A stretch of DNA of 64,000 bases from Komagataella phaffii GS115 (GCF_000027005.1 NC_012965.1:124001-188000), one strand, 5' to 3'. Shown: positions 9,922 to 20,269, counted from the first letter of the stretch. Notes: a model not told the origin generated them from the letters alone. A program made the numbers and translations.

Positions 9922-10237
9922 TGATATATTTAAGAACGCGGGGTAGTTCTGTCAATCTTCAGGCAAAATGTGAATGTGGTCAGGCCAAAAAGTAAATCAG
10001 AGGATGGTTAAGGCTATCAAAAGAGTCTTCTGACTTGAATAACCAATTATGACTTCAGTTGGATCTAATGAATGATACTCAAGTAAGAAAGAACTAAGAA
10101 GCTAAAAAAAAAAACGAGGAAAAAGTGATCACAATATTCTGTGATTAGGTAAGACAGGCGAAAACCGCCGGTTCGACGGAAATTATTTATTATCAGCACA
10201 GAAAATGATTATAAAAACCTGGGGAAGGGATATATGT
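9922..10237. other. Intergenic region between PRS3 start and ETP1 end
   Basis: These 316 bp hold the PRS3 promoter and the ETP1 3' end. I see an A-tract near 10105 but no RNA gene, repeat or conserved open frame. Confidence 0.6.
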
Positions 10238-11944
10238 TTACTTTCTGGAGCCCTTCCTGCTGGACTTTCTAGACGGCTTCAGCACCAATTTCCCTTCCTT
10301 TACAGATTCATCTGCATCTTTGTACTTCTCCATCGTTTGAAAATGCATTAGTAGGTCGTTGATTTCCTCTTTGAGATCCTCGTTCTCCTTCTTGAGCTGA
10401 CTGGTTTGCTTATCAAAAAATTCAAGTTTTTCAGTCAATACCAAGGCTAAGGTTTTTTCTTCATCGTATTTTTGCATCATTTGATCAAGCTTCGTTTCCA
10501 ATTCCTTTGTTCTTTCACTCACTTTGGAGTCTGTGCCCAATCGGCCCATAGCTGTCTGCAAATTTGCAAATCGTATCTTTTCTTCCTCCATTATCTTGGT
10601 CATGTTCTTTTCATACTCCTCTAGTTGTGCAATCATCAGTTTAGAGTATTCCAGCTCCATGGTATCAACCTTGTCAGCTGAATAGTTCTTTCCATTAGAA
10701 TCAGAAGAAGATCCAGCTTTCTCGTTATTGAGAGACAACTCCACTAATTTTCCATCTGTCTGATTTTGAATCAACCTATGAACATACTGATCGCCAGCAT
10801 AGTCCCATATTCTCTGTGTTTCTATTTGCATTGCAAAGCAGTGCGATGTTTCTTTGAAATGGTTTACAGCATGTGCTGAGTTATATCGATCGCATCCCAC
10901 GTTACCGCATATAAGACATATCCATAGGTTTGCTGTGTCTCCACAAACGGAACATTGGCTGGCTTCACTTGTTACATCTTTGGATGTTCTCTCTTTTTGA
11001 GAGTACCTACAAACGGGACAGGTATCATCTCTCCATTTGGCCAAACATTGACAATGAAAAGTGTGTTGGCATGGAATAGTCAATAATCCTGTCATGTTAG
11101 TGTCCATTCGTTCTAGACAAACTGGGCAAGTTGGAAGTTCTATAATACCATAGGTAAAATTGAGTTCCTCGCTTTTATTAGCCTTGTCGTGAGGGGAATT
11201 GATAATTATTTTGTTAACTTGGACCACCTGACATCTTTCTCGTTCTATTGAGTTAAAGGGTTTTCCATTTAGAGCTCGCTGGAAAGCGGCACATTGATCC
11301 TCGCTCTGAAACTTTAGGATGCACATGTATCGTTTATATTGTTGGGTCTTGAATATTCGGAAATGAACAACATCCTTAACAAAGTTCTCTCCGACGAGTT
11401 TTAGTATGGCTGAGATTGACATGTAGGTTGGAACAGCTAAAATAGCAGCTATTTTGCTTCGAGAGGTAGGTTCGGGACCAAGTTCAGCATCTTCTGTAGT
11501 CTTTTCGTTTATTTCCTCTCTGAACAATCTTATAACGCCATAGCCAAGAAAGGAAGCTCTAAGGTAGTCTGTCTTCTCATAGTTAGTGTCATGCATTTTG
11601 TCGAACGCTATCAATTCGATCCGGGTATATCTATAATCGGGAACGCCTATGCGAGTATTTTGCACCTTACTTAAAGTGTTCCTAATTTCCTCAACTATGT
11701 TTGATCTCTTTTTGAAATTGAGAGCAAGATGGGGCTGTGCTTGCTTTGTATTACTCTTGACAAAAATATTATGGTGTTTTAGTACTGTGGTGCTCCAATA
11801 GTCCAAGTCCAAGCCGTCTTCTCCGAAAATCTGATTACCAGCTAGTAGAGCTTTCAGATTGCGTAAGCTTGTAATTTCTGATTGATCCCTGGCCTTTAAA
11901 AGTAACTCTTTGGGTGAATCAAGGTCAATGACAATATTGTACAT
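10238..11944 (-). CDS. ETP1: BRAP2-type RING/UBP zinc finger protein (Etp1)
   Basis: The 568-residue protein has the three-part architecture of BRAP2/IMP. An N-terminal BRAP2 RNA-recognition-like domain (about 160-250, VPTYMSISAILKLVGENFVK) comes first. A RING finger follows (CPVCLERMDTNM, IPCQHTFHCQCLAKW, CPVCRYS), then a UBP-type zinc finger (CSVCGDTANLWICLICGNVGC, HAVNHFKETSHCFAMQ, IWDYAGDQYVHRL). A coiled coil fills about 420-550 and the tail is Lys/Arg/Ser-rich. In S. cerevisiae the single homologue is Etp1 (YHL010C, about 585 residues), linked to ethanol response and nutrient-controlled gene expression. A ubiquitin-ligase activity is inferred from the RING and from animal BRAP. Confidence 0.9.
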   Translation of the reverse strand: MYNIVIDLDSPKELLLKARDQSEITSLRNLKALLAGNQIFGEDGLDLDYWSTTVLKHHNIFVKSNTKQAQPHLALNFKKRSNIVEEIRNTLSKVQNTRIGVPDYRYTRIELIAFDKMHDTNYEKTDYLRASFLGYGVIRLFREEINEKTTEDAELGPEPTSRSKIAAILAVPTYMSISAILKLVGENFVKDVVHFRIFKTQQYKRYMCILKFQSEDQCAAFQRALNGKPFNSIERERCQVVQVNKIIINSPHDKANKSEELNFTYGIIELPTCPVCLERMDTNMTGLLTIPCQHTFHCQCLAKWRDDTCPVCRYSQKERTSKDVTSEASQCSVCGDTANLWICLICGNVGCDRYNSAHAVNHFKETSHCFAMQIETQRIWDYAGDQYVHRLIQNQTDGKLVELSLNNEKAGSSSDSNGKNYSADKVDTMELEYSKLMIAQLEEYEKNMTKIMEEEKIRFANLQTAMGRLGTDSKVSERTKELETKLDQMMQKYDEEKTLALVLTEKLEFFDKQTSQLKKENEDLKEEINDLLMHFQTMEKYKDADESVKEGKLVLKPSRKSSRKGSRK

Positions 11945-12102
11945 ATCATCTGAGATAGAAGTGTAATACTTTTGGTAGTAAGCCCATCGGATGTAAGTAA
12001 ATTCGCGAAGGACTGTCTACTAAAAGGGATTGTTGGGGGTTGTTAGTACTAAATTAAAGATTAATCTCTAGCTGGGGGATGTAGATCATCGTATATAGAA
12101 AA

Positions 12103-13641
12103 TTAGTTGGTGGTGATTCTTGTTTCTGTTTCAGTGACCAACTTAATGGCACCAGAATCTACCTCACTTCTAAACGTTTTTGCAGCTAACCATCCCCTTC
12201 CTGGGACGAATATCCTGCGGAAAGGTCTTCCATTTTTATCAATTTGTTGGATATCATTAACTGATACCTCAAGTGGACTGGAGGTGACACCTAAGTGCTT
12301 GCCTTCACTCTGTTCATCTGAATTTGTATTTGCAATCAGGGTCTTGACCGAAGCACCAAGTATATTGTCATCCTTTAGGGATTGTGCTGCCAATTTCAGT
12401 GCGCTACCACTAGTAATGGTATTCTTGGTCTTTTGAGGAGAGTTTTCCCAGGAGGAGATGTTCTTAATGGACTTGAGCTGGTCACTAGATTGGTTTGTGG
12501 TAAGTCTCACTGGTGTGGCTTGTGTGGATTTATTTTCTTTGTCCAAGAGAGGTCCCTTGGGTTTGAATGCAAGGCTTTTCTGGATATAAGATTTCCAGGC
12601 CTCTCTCCCAGATTCGGTTGTTAGATCAAATGAATGCTCTTCTCTCTTTTTTTCCTTTTCTATGGTTTTATTACTGTTTTCCTCCTCTTTCTCTTTTTTC
12701 TTATCATTCTGTTTATCTTTGTCTAATTTAGAATTTTGAGTTAACGGGGAAGGATCGTAATATCTTGTGGTATTGTAACCGTGTTTTTTCTGTAGTACAA
12801 ACTCTCTCTCTTGTTTGGACATAGCCTCCAACATCCTTGTGTTTGAGTAATAAACTTGTTTTTTCAATGACGCAAGGTTTTCTTCCAACTTTCTAACTTC
12901 CAAGGGGACATTTTCAGATTCGGATACTTTACTTTTCAGTTTCGCCAGTTCAGAATTGGTGTTGATGGAAACACTGCTAAGATAGGAGTTCAATTCCCTC
13001 TCTTTCTCCAAACGCAGATAGTTGTCTTGAGTTAAACGATGAATGCTATCGTGTATAATACTGAATTCTCTTTTTCTCATCACAAACACGACAAAAGAGT
13101 GAATAGCTACAAATAACTGCATAGAGATGCTCAAAAAAATACCTATTGTTGTCCACCAACTGGTTTTCGGCAAGGCGTAACTGAATTCTGTTGCTCTCTC
13201 AATTATGTCCACCTGATGGTAACATGTCTGCAAGTTCAATAATAACGAAATGTCGTTGGGATTCTTAGATGCAATACTTAAACAAGTTTGCAATTGGGGT
13301 TCTCCAAAAGGAGACAAAAAGGGTCCACTTTCCTTCAGTAAGTTTTTACGATGTTTGTCAAAACAGACGCTAGCACTTTCAATTTCGGAGCATTGCAGGA
13401 TTTTTTCGAAAGTGGGAGAAGACGATAATTGAAATCTCATTGGTCCAGTTCTAAAAGACTTTCTTTCAATGGTAGACATTCCTAGAGTGGCTGCCGCCAA
13501 CAGTCCTAAGATTAAGACAACAAAAGGATTCAACTCGACACCAATAGCCAAGAAAGACTTGAACTTCCTTCCCAATTTTCTGAAAAAAGTGTTTGTTTTC
13601 ATCATAAGATTTATTTTTCTATCAAGACCCTCAATAAACAT
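12103..13641 (-). CDS. Unrecognised two-TM membrane protein with coiled coil
   Basis: I do not recognise this 512-residue protein. The first ATG is at 13641; upstream in-frame codons lack an ATG before a stop. A basic N terminus (FFRKLGRKFKSF) leads into a first membrane helix (about 38-56, NPFVVLILGLLAAATLG). A loop of about 100 residues with four Cys comes next, including ILQCSEIESASVC and LQTC twice. The second helix lies at about 160-186 (TTIGIFLSISMQLFVAIHSFVVFVM). A heptad-like coiled coil (about 200-275), a long Lys/Glu/Asn-rich linker and a C-terminal block with FRRIFVPGRGWLAAKTF complete it. The Cys loop between two helices suggests a lumenal disulfide domain with both ends in the cytosol or nucleus. 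Nuclear-envelope or ER location is a guess. Confidence 0.75.
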   Translation of the reverse strand: MFIEGLDRKINLMMKTNTFFRKLGRKFKSFLAIGVELNPFVVLILGLLAAATLGMSTIERKSFRTGPMRFQLSSSPTFEKILQCSEIESASVCFDKHRKNLLKESGPFLSPFGEPQLQTCLSIASKNPNDISLLLNLQTCYHQVDIIERATEFSYALPKTSWWTTIGIFLSISMQLFVAIHSFVVFVMRKREFSIIHDSIHRLTQDNYLRLEKERELNSYLSSVSINTNSELAKLKSKVSESENVPLEVRKLEENLASLKKQVYYSNTRMLEAMSKQEREFVLQKKHGYNTTRYYDPSPLTQNSKLDKDKQNDKKKEKEEENSNKTIEKEKKREEHSFDLTTESGREAWKSYIQKSLAFKPKGPLLDKENKSTQATPVRLTTNQSSDQLKSIKNISSWENSPQKTKNTITSGSALKLAAQSLKDDNILGASVKTLIANTNSDEQSEGKHLGVTSSPLEVSVNDIQQIDKNGRPFRRIFVPGRGWLAAKTFRSEVDSGAIKLVTETETRITTN

Positions 13642-13835
13642 ACGCAGATATTGGTTAAAAGGATACACAGAATAGTAGGGTTTGGGGTTGAGGGCAGAAA
13701 TTGAACTTCTTTGTGGTTCTAATCATGCATCTCATCTCATCGGCCACAACAATATTCGATGTTGTAATTCTTGAGTGAACAAATGTTAGTAAATACACAA
13801 CATTCCTAAATGTACAAAGGTTATTAATGATGTCT

Positions 13836-16800
13836 CTATTTTTGGTGCTTTTGCACGTAATCAGAAGCCTGTGCCTTGACATAGTCGGCTGCTTTGACGT
13901 CCTTTTGCTTTTCCTCAAATTCTAGCCATTTACCGAAGAAGAATCTGGCTTGTTTACGAGTCAGTTTCTTGGTGATAACACGCTCAAATAGATCTTCAAC
14001 CTTCTTCTTCTCGTTAATCTTGATTTCTTGATCTATGTAAACGTTCCATAGGTCGATTCTCTTGGGAACATCAGCTAACAATCCCTCAAACAATGAACGG
14101 CCTTGCTCTGCATCACCATGGGCAAACTCTAGTTGAGCGAACTTTCTAACCACCTCGATGTGGTCGGCCTTGGGAAGGACTTTTAGAGCACGCCCAAGTA
14201 CTTGACGAGCCTCGTCAGGGTTACCACGCTCTAATAAGAAAGCACCGTATGACACCCAAGTTGTAACATTTCTACCAAACTTCTTGGTCATCACGGTATA
14301 GATCTCTTCGCACTTTTCCCATTTTTCAGAAAGTGCAAAGATGCCAACCAGCTTCTGGTGCATCACGTATGAATCCATGTATTGACAAGCACGTTTAAAC
14401 ACTTCTTCCAAGGTGTCATCAGTTCCAAATGTGTTTTCCAAATTCAATAATGCAATCCAGATATTCATCTTTTCCTGTTCTTCACGGTAATTTATGATCT
14501 TTAGGGCCCGCTCTGCAATTTCACGAGCTTTTTCGATTTCGCTCAATTGTAATTGAAATGACATGTAGTTCATCCACAGGATGGAAGAGTCAGGGTTACC
14601 GATAAGCAATCTCTCAAAATCTGAAACGGACTGAGGAGTTCGTGTATTGAGAGTAGCGCTCTTGTCCTCGGCAATTGAAGCCTTTGTTTTCCTATTCTTC
14701 TTATCCTTTTTCTTAGTAAAGTCTTCTTCATCTGAAGATGATGACTCGTCATCTTCGGCTTGATCCAGAATAGAAGCTGTCCAGTCAAACCCGTTTGTAG
14801 AAAGTCCACTGGCAATCTTCTTAGGAGATTCGGTGTCGATGTCTACATCTGGCTCGTCATCGCTGTCCTGTTGTCTTGTTTCGAATATATTTTCCATCAT
14901 TTGGTCGTCACTATCAGAGTCAACTGAGTCATCCGTTTCAGCTCTTAACTGATCGGCCTCTTCTTCATCGTCTCTATTAGCAAAGTAAGACGCCTTCATA
15001 CCCAAAGACAACTGTTTTTTATTGCGGTTAATATCCAGAATTTTAACTTTAACTCTATCGCCTTGGTTAAAAAGAGACTCAAAGTTCTCAATCTTGCTAT
15101 CGGAAATCTGCGAGCGGTGACATAAACCGTCGACGCTATGAACACCATCTAAAGTAATAAAGACACCAAAGTCCATTATCTTCTTGATTGTACCCTCATA
15201 GACGTCACCGACTTTCAAATCATCAAATTGATGCAAGGCACCAGTTCCTTGACCCACTTGACTTTCTTTCAATGTCATTAAAATACGGCGCTCTTCACCA
15301 GCATCCACAATCTTGCCTGTAACAAATTGGTTAAGCTTGACGTGTTTTTTCCAGTCAGTTAGGAACAAATCAGAGATGTCAGTAACTCTAACCAATGCAA
15401 AAACAGTCCTTCCTAAGGAAACGTAAACACCAAAATTGCTGATACGTGTTATGAAACCACGAACAATATCCCCTCGCTTTACATCTTCGAAACTTTCAAT
15501 CAGCTTGTCCTTGGCATTTTCGGATCGAAGAGATACAAAAATCTGCCTCGTAGTATCATCAACGGATAGCACAGTGGCTGTACAAATATCGTTGGTAGAA
15601 AAAGTAGACTCTAGACTCTCAGAATAGTCATCTAAGGCTTCAGTGATGAAAGACTTAGCTTTGACTTTGTCACTGAGTTCGACTGTGACATAGTCATGAG
15701 AAAGAGAAATAATACGACATGGAAGCTTGTCGCCAACTTTAACATCGTTTATAGTTTCAATTCTGTTCTCTTTAGAAAACACTTCCACTGCTTTGTTTCC
15801 AATAATCTGTTTGGCAGTCACTTCAATAGCAGAACCTAATGGGTAAGCCTTCTCTAACTCTTCAACAGAACCAGATTTGGAAAGATCCATTAATGACAAC
15901 TTTGTTCTGAACTTTGGGGAAACACTGACCCACCAAAATCCTCTAGCATATCTAGTGACAAATCCCAGCCATTTCGTACCTGGTGTGATTTGCGTCAAGG
16001 AAAGAACATTAACCTTTCCTTCCTCTTCTAACTCAGATTTCTTAATGGACAATTCAACTAAAATGTCGCCCCAATCACGGAAGGCAACAGATGTGAAACT
16101 GGAATCTTTATTTTGGTACCCAATCACCTTCACTTTTAATTCTGCACCTTCCTTGAATGACGAAAGGGGCTTCTTGGTGTCCTTTATTTCTAACAAACTG
16201 TCAAACACCTGACTAACATCAATTCGACCCAACTGGTTTTCCGCCAGTTCTACAGTGAGTTGAGTTGGTGTTACAGACTTAATTTTTGCCTTCGTGATTT
16301 TTCCTGGAACAAATTCATTCAAATTAGTAATAGACTTGTCAACTGGGTTAGTAGCAGCAACAATCTGATGATCGATATCTTTCAATGTGAGGCGGAATTT
16401 ACGGAACTCATCATCTAACTTCAGTATCCTAGCCCTTACGGATTGGTTCTTGAAATACAATGAAGGAAGCTTATCAGAAGGTTCGTCAGTAATGTCCTTG
16501 GTGCGAGCAAACCCACTCAAACCATCAGCAAACTCAATAAACAAGCCCGCATTAGTAATGGTATGGACATATCCGTAAACAATTTCTCCCACAGCAGGAA
16601 GCTCTTCGAACGAGGCAGGAAGCTGACCTGATTTGGAAGCTCTAATCAAAGAGTCTTTAGCAGTGAAATTAATAGTACGACTTTTAGGATCTCTGTGCAA
16701 GAAAAGAGCTTCCAAACTGGAACCAACAACAGCGGTTCTGAGCAGGGTCTTGTTTTGGTTTTGATCTCCATCAGAGAGTTGACCTTCTTGGATAACACCA

Positions 16801-18920
16801 CGAACATTTGAATCTTTCACCTCGACAATCATAGCATCTTTCATTTTTTCGACGATGTATACCTCCAAAATAGAAGACCCGGGGATGAAAGTTGAAATCT
16901 TTTTCTCCTGTTCCTCTGACAGATCTTTAGAGAGCAAACAAGAAACCCTGAACTTGTTTGTAGCAGGATCAATACTATCAATTCTGACAGATATTGTTTG
17001 GAAAAGCTTTAGGTGATCCTCCGGCCTGTTAACGTAAGCCTCGCTGATTTCAGTCTTCGGAAGGAAACCAGAAATATTGTTGAAAAATGACATGAGAACA
17101 CCGGTTGGGAAAAACTTCTCAACGGTGGCAAAGGTACGTTTGTTAGGTACAACGTCTTCGTATGTGAAAATAAGTTCGTCTCTTTCTGATCTAAGGAGAG
17201 ATTTCTTTAAAGTGACACAAAGATTTCCTCTGTAAAACTTTAAGACTCTACCTTTGACTTTGGTACCTATCTTAAATTTCATCTCCGGATAAGTAAGCAT
17301 GACATCGCTCATATGTCCGTACGGAACCTGTGCTTCAAACTGATCAAATATCTTGATATTAAGCCCGTGACTATGAACCTTGGTGACTACTCCAGTCACG
17401 ATTTCACCAATAGGAATATCTTGAATATTCAAGAACTTTGCTTCCAACTGGCGTGGGTCCATGGTCAGGACAAATACCTTGTCAACTGGTGAGTAGCCAA
17501 TCACTCGAGCTTTGTGGTGAGTGGAACCGACCTTATAAAATGAATCAATGCTAACTTCCTTATTCAGTTTGGAAAGGTGTACTTGTCCATATGTGTCTTC
17601 GTTGAGCTCAAGATAAACGTTATTAGAATCTTTACCAACTATTTTAACCGACTCGAAAGTGAAGCCAAAAGGGAACGATTCAAGGGGAGATTCATCATAA
17701 GTAGAATCCAATTCTAATATGGATGGTATAGTTGATAAAGTTAAAGATTTTGAACCTTCATATTCCAGAACACCAACAACTCTAGACTTTATAGTGGAAC
17801 CGATCTTATATGTCTCTCTAATTTCTGGAACATTGAAAAGCTTTAAATGAGCCAATGGTATTCTTCCGGGTAACAATCCAAGAACTCTACAAAAAATGCC
17901 TTCTTCTGTAATGTCTAAAATATGTGCATTGACCATCACACCTGGCAAAACCGCATCGACAGATGTAGCAGTTGATAAAGTAGATCCATTGTCTTTGTTG
18001 TTCATTGAGGGGAGTGTCAGTGTGATGGTGTTCTTGTTGTTTGACTTTGAAATTGTAGCCAAGAGCACAAATCCAGGTTTTAAATCAGTTTCCATGTCAA
18101 TACCACTGTTCTTGAATGATTTACTGAAGATGAATCCGGGAATTTTCTTTCCTGTGTCGACGATACATCCATGGTCTTGGACAGAATTGACTGCAACCTG
18201 GAGCACACCTCCTGGAACCAAATCGTCATCCTCTAAGTGAGCATTAACTTTCTCTGGTTCAACACTAAGTTGAATCTTATGCTTGTGTTCAGATGGAACT
18301 GAAGATTCTTCTAGAACCACAGCTCTCAACCATTGTCCTAACTGGAAAATCTTGCTCAACTCGGGAAAGACCTTTTCAGATAATTGTGGTGAACTGCTGG
18401 CATCTTCATCGTCAGAATCTTGTTCTAGGGCCTCTAACTGTTGGGTAATCTGTTTGCTCACAGAAGTTATGGGAACGTAACCTCTGATGTTTCCGGGTAA
18501 ACCTAATTGCATACCTAGTTTTTGGATCGAGATGACTTGACCTAACACCACACTTCCCGGAATTAGGTTTTTAAGTGTCATGCTGGTAGTGGTGGTGTTT
18601 GAATCATCCTTTTGGTCATAGATAGTTCCCGAAACAGTAGGAGCTGGGTTAATTACTGTGGTTGCTGTGGTCTTACGTTTCTTGGTTGCATCTGTAGACT
18701 TGAAAGAAGATTCCTTGGCAGTCTCCTTTTCGAATAGTACATCAGCAGTGACTCTGTTAGAGATCTCCTTTCTCTCCAACGGCGTCAGTACTGAGCCTCC
18801 ACCTCTTGGAAAGACGACTTCGCTAGGGTTGAGGATGGAGCTCCTTGCGGCTGCAGACACAGGGGACATGTCATCCTTTGGCTCTGTATCCTTCCACTTT
18901 CTTTTTTGAGTTACAGCCAT
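13836..18920 (-). CDS. RRP5: rRNA biogenesis protein Rrp5 (S1 repeats plus HAT/TPR C terminus)
   Basis: At 1694 residues this matches Rrp5, needed for pre-rRNA cleavages in both 18S and 5.8S maturation. About a dozen S1 RNA-binding repeats fill residues 110-1330, for example LIPGSVVLGQVISIQKLGMQL and LKVGDVYEGTIKKIMDFGVF followed by GLCHRSQISD. An acidic Asp/Glu/Ser-rich linker follows (about 1340-1450). The C terminus holds HAT/TPR-type repeats, such as ILWMNYMSFQLQLSEIEKAR, WVSYGAFLLERGNPDEARQV and LWNVYIDQEIK. The N terminus is Lys-rich and nuclear-targeting-like. The gene is uninterrupted. PAC-like and RRPE-like elements stand upstream. Confidence 0.95.
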   Translation of the reverse strand: MAVTQKRKWKDTEPKDDMSPVSAAARSSILNPSEVVFPRGGGSVLTPLERKEISNRVTADVLFEKETAKESSFKSTDATKKRKTTATTVINPAPTVSGTIYDQKDDSNTTTTSMTLKNLIPGSVVLGQVISIQKLGMQLGLPGNIRGYVPITSVSKQITQQLEALEQDSDDEDASSSPQLSEKVFPELSKIFQLGQWLRAVVLEESSVPSEHKHKIQLSVEPEKVNAHLEDDDLVPGGVLQVAVNSVQDHGCIVDTGKKIPGFIFSKSFKNSGIDMETDLKPGFVLLATISKSNNKNTITLTLPSMNNKDNGSTLSTATSVDAVLPGVMVNAHILDITEEGIFCRVLGLLPGRIPLAHLKLFNVPEIRETYKIGSTIKSRVVGVLEYEGSKSLTLSTIPSILELDSTYDESPLESFPFGFTFESVKIVGKDSNNVYLELNEDTYGQVHLSKLNKEVSIDSFYKVGSTHHKARVIGYSPVDKVFVLTMDPRQLEAKFLNIQDIPIGEIVTGVVTKVHSHGLNIKIFDQFEAQVPYGHMSDVMLTYPEMKFKIGTKVKGRVLKFYRGNLCVTLKKSLLRSERDELIFTYEDVVPNKRTFATVEKFFPTGVLMSFFNNISGFLPKTEISEAYVNRPEDHLKLFQTISVRIDSIDPATNKFRVSCLLSKDLSEEQEKKISTFIPGSSILEVYIVEKMKDAMIVEVKDSNVRGVIQEGQLSDGDQNQNKTLLRTAVVGSSLEALFLHRDPKSRTINFTAKDSLIRASKSGQLPASFEELPAVGEIVYGYVHTITNAGLFIEFADGLSGFARTKDITDEPSDKLPSLYFKNQSVRARILKLDDEFRKFRLTLKDIDHQIVAATNPVDKSITNLNEFVPGKITKAKIKSVTPTQLTVELAENQLGRIDVSQVFDSLLEIKDTKKPLSSFKEGAELKVKVIGYQNKDSSFTSVAFRDWGDILVELSIKKSELEEEGKVNVLSLTQITPGTKWLGFVTRYARGFWWVSVSPKFRTKLSLMDLSKSGSVEELEKAYPLGSAIEVTAKQIIGNKAVEVFSKENRIETINDVKVGDKLPCRIISLSHDYVTVELSDKVKAKSFITEALDDYSESLESTFSTNDICTATVLSVDDTTRQIFVSLRSENAKDKLIESFEDVKRGDIVRGFITRISNFGVYVSLGRTVFALVRVTDISDLFLTDWKKHVKLNQFVTGKIVDAGEERRILMTLKESQVGQGTGALHQFDDLKVGDVYEGTIKKIMDFGVFITLDGVHSVDGLCHRSQISDSKIENFESLFNQGDRVKVKILDINRNKKQLSLGMKASYFANRDDEEEADQLRAETDDSVDSDSDDQMMENIFETRQQDSDDEPDVDIDTESPKKIASGLSTNGFDWTASILDQAEDDESSSSDEEDFTKKKDKKNRKTKASIAEDKSATLNTRTPQSVSDFERLLIGNPDSSILWMNYMSFQLQLSEIEKAREIAERALKIINYREEQEKMNIWIALLNLENTFGTDDTLEEVFKRACQYMDSYVMHQKLVGIFALSEKWEKCEEIYTVMTKKFGRNVTTWVSYGAFLLERGNPDEARQVLGRALKVLPKADHIEVVRKFAQLEFAHGDAEQGRSLFEGLLADVPKRIDLWNVYIDQEIKINEKKKVEDLFERVITKKLTRKQARFFFGKWLEFEEKQKDVKAADYVKAQASDYVQKHQK

Positions 18921-18979
18921 ATTAGGATCTAGTAACCTCTTGGTCTTTTGAGTAGTAGAAAATGCTAGAGTTTGTAGGT

Positions 18980-19011
18980 GATGAGAAGAGAAAGAAAGAA
19001 AAAAAAAATTT
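18980..19011. promoter_or_regulatory. PAC-like and RRPE-like promoter elements upstream of RRP5
   Basis: GATGAG (18980-18985, core of the PAC element GCGATGAG) lies 60 bp upstream of the RRP5 start. An A-rich AAAAATTT block (about 19004-19011) resembles the RRPE element. This pair is typical of ribosome-biogenesis genes in yeasts. Both matches are partial and short. Confidence 0.4.
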
Positions 19012-19084
19012 GCTAAGTAAAATCGAGGTTTCCCAATTGAGAGCGAAATGCTTGATCAACTCCATATTGGGAAATAGTTGTTAA

Positions 19085-19867
19085 TTAAGCGCTGCTAATT
19101 GAATCTTCCAACTGACCACGTAAAGTCAGGTAGTCAGGTAAAGATATCTTTGACTTGACTCCTTTGTATCTCGTAACTTGAAGTTTGTTGGAATTGTGGA
19201 AGTCTTCCCAAGAGCCACTGCCAGCAGGGACTCCAGCCTTCAGAAGAAGATGTTCCAATGTGTCATCTTTAGTCCATCCTTGCTCAGGAGCGACATCAGG
19301 CAGAAACGTCGATGATAGTCGTCGTGATGAGAAGGGGGACTGGATTGAGATCCTGAGTCCATGCTTGCCAATTTCCCAATTCAGTGGATCATCAATGAGT
19401 TCAAAGTCCTTCAGCAAAGTGATACTACATTCCAGCCGGGAAAGTTCGCTTGAAGTTATGGGGGGAAATCTGGGGTCTTCAAAAGCCGCAATTAAAGCGT
19501 ATTCCCTGATACCTTCCTCCAAAGGTAAGGAGGAAAAGTTACCGATACAGCCTCTCAGTTCCTTGCTGTCTTCCTCAGTTGTGGGTAATGTTGCTTTATC
19601 ATTGTGGCGTAAATTCCAAGTGACAAACAGCGGAGTGTCAGGCTCGGGTGCGCTTGACGTCCCGGTTCGTGTGGCTCTTTTGTAATCGGCAAGGCTAAAC
19701 TTAGTCAGCTCCTGAGGCGGCTTAAAACCGGATGAGGAATTGGCACTGCGCAATTGATCCTTCAGGAGGAAAACAACTGGAGCTGGATCGCGTTCGTAAA
19801 GAGCTGCTATCAGCGTGTCAAAGGCAAGTGCGGCATACGAAGGTGATGTAACAATTGTTCGTGACAT
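19085..19867 (-). CDS. AMMECR1-domain protein (YOR289W-like)
   Basis: The 260-residue protein is nearly all AMMECR1 domain. The invariant hexapeptide region is present as LRGCIGNFSSLPL, followed by IREYALIAAFEDPRFPPI, LECSITLLKDFE and GLRISI. A C-terminal DTLEHLLLKAGVPAG and YKGVKSKI follow. The family is found in all domains of life and its biochemical role is unsettled. In prokaryotes it is often fused to or next to a MEMO domain and a radical-SAM protein (AmmeMemoRadiSam). A MEMO homologue occurs in this same window at 47348. The gene is divergent from MXR1 across about 400 bp. Confidence 0.9.
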   Translation of the reverse strand: MSRTIVTSPSYAALAFDTLIAALYERDPAPVVFLLKDQLRSANSSSGFKPPQELTKFSLADYKRATRTGTSSAPEPDTPLFVTWNLRHNDKATLPTTEEDSKELRGCIGNFSSLPLEEGIREYALIAAFEDPRFPPITSSELSRLECSITLLKDFELIDDPLNWEIGKHGLRISIQSPFSSRRLSSTFLPDVAPEQGWTKDDTLEHLLLKAGVPAGSGSWEDFHNSNKLQVTRYKGVKSKISLPDYLTLRGQLEDSISSA

Positions 19868-20100
19868 TTTTAGTGCAGTTGCGCCGTGATTTCTGTCAAC
19901 TCCACTTCTAAGCCCAGGATTTGAGAAAGTTTAAAAAACGACATGTCTCAACCCACATTATTACCTAAGACTCGGGAATAATGTCGCGATTCAAGGCTCT
20001 GGCTTTTGGGGGTCGGATCTCGGCAATTGCTGTTTTTGTGATGAGCTCTGCAAAAAGAAACGCTTTGTAGGAAGAAAAAACATGAAAAATTTCACCATTA

Positions 20101-20107
20101 CACGTGA
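20101..20107. promoter_or_regulatory. Cbf1-type E-box CACGTGA in the MXR1 promoter
   Basis: CACGTGA, the reverse complement of the Cbf1/CDEI consensus TCACGTG, lies 163 bp upstream of the MXR1 start, in the region shared with the AMMECR1 gene. Cbf1 activates methionine and sulfur genes in S. cerevisiae, so the position is sensible for a methionine sulfoxide reductase. Binding is inferred. Confidence 0.4.
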
Positions 20108-20170
20108 CATCAACTAATAGCACGTCAGAACGGTTACTAAATTTCAAATACCGTAGAACGGAAATGAAAA

Positions 20171-20180
20171 TATATAAATA
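20171..20180 (+). promoter_or_regulatory. TATA box of MXR1
   Basis: TATATAAATA lies 90 bp upstream of the MXR1 ATG. It matches the yeast TATA consensus and sits at a normal distance for transcription to start between it and the coding region. Confidence 0.6.
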
Positions 20181-20269
20181 CCTTAGCTTCCGCCAAATCC
20201 CAGAAAAGACCAACGAGTTTGCGTTTCATAAGTTCCTTCCCACGTTTTTCCAAACGTAGTTTTTTTCAG

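Noticed and set aside
13655..13918. 87-codon minus-strand frame between RRP5 and the membrane-protein gene
   Set aside because: It overlaps the end of RRP5 in another frame and shows no coding features.
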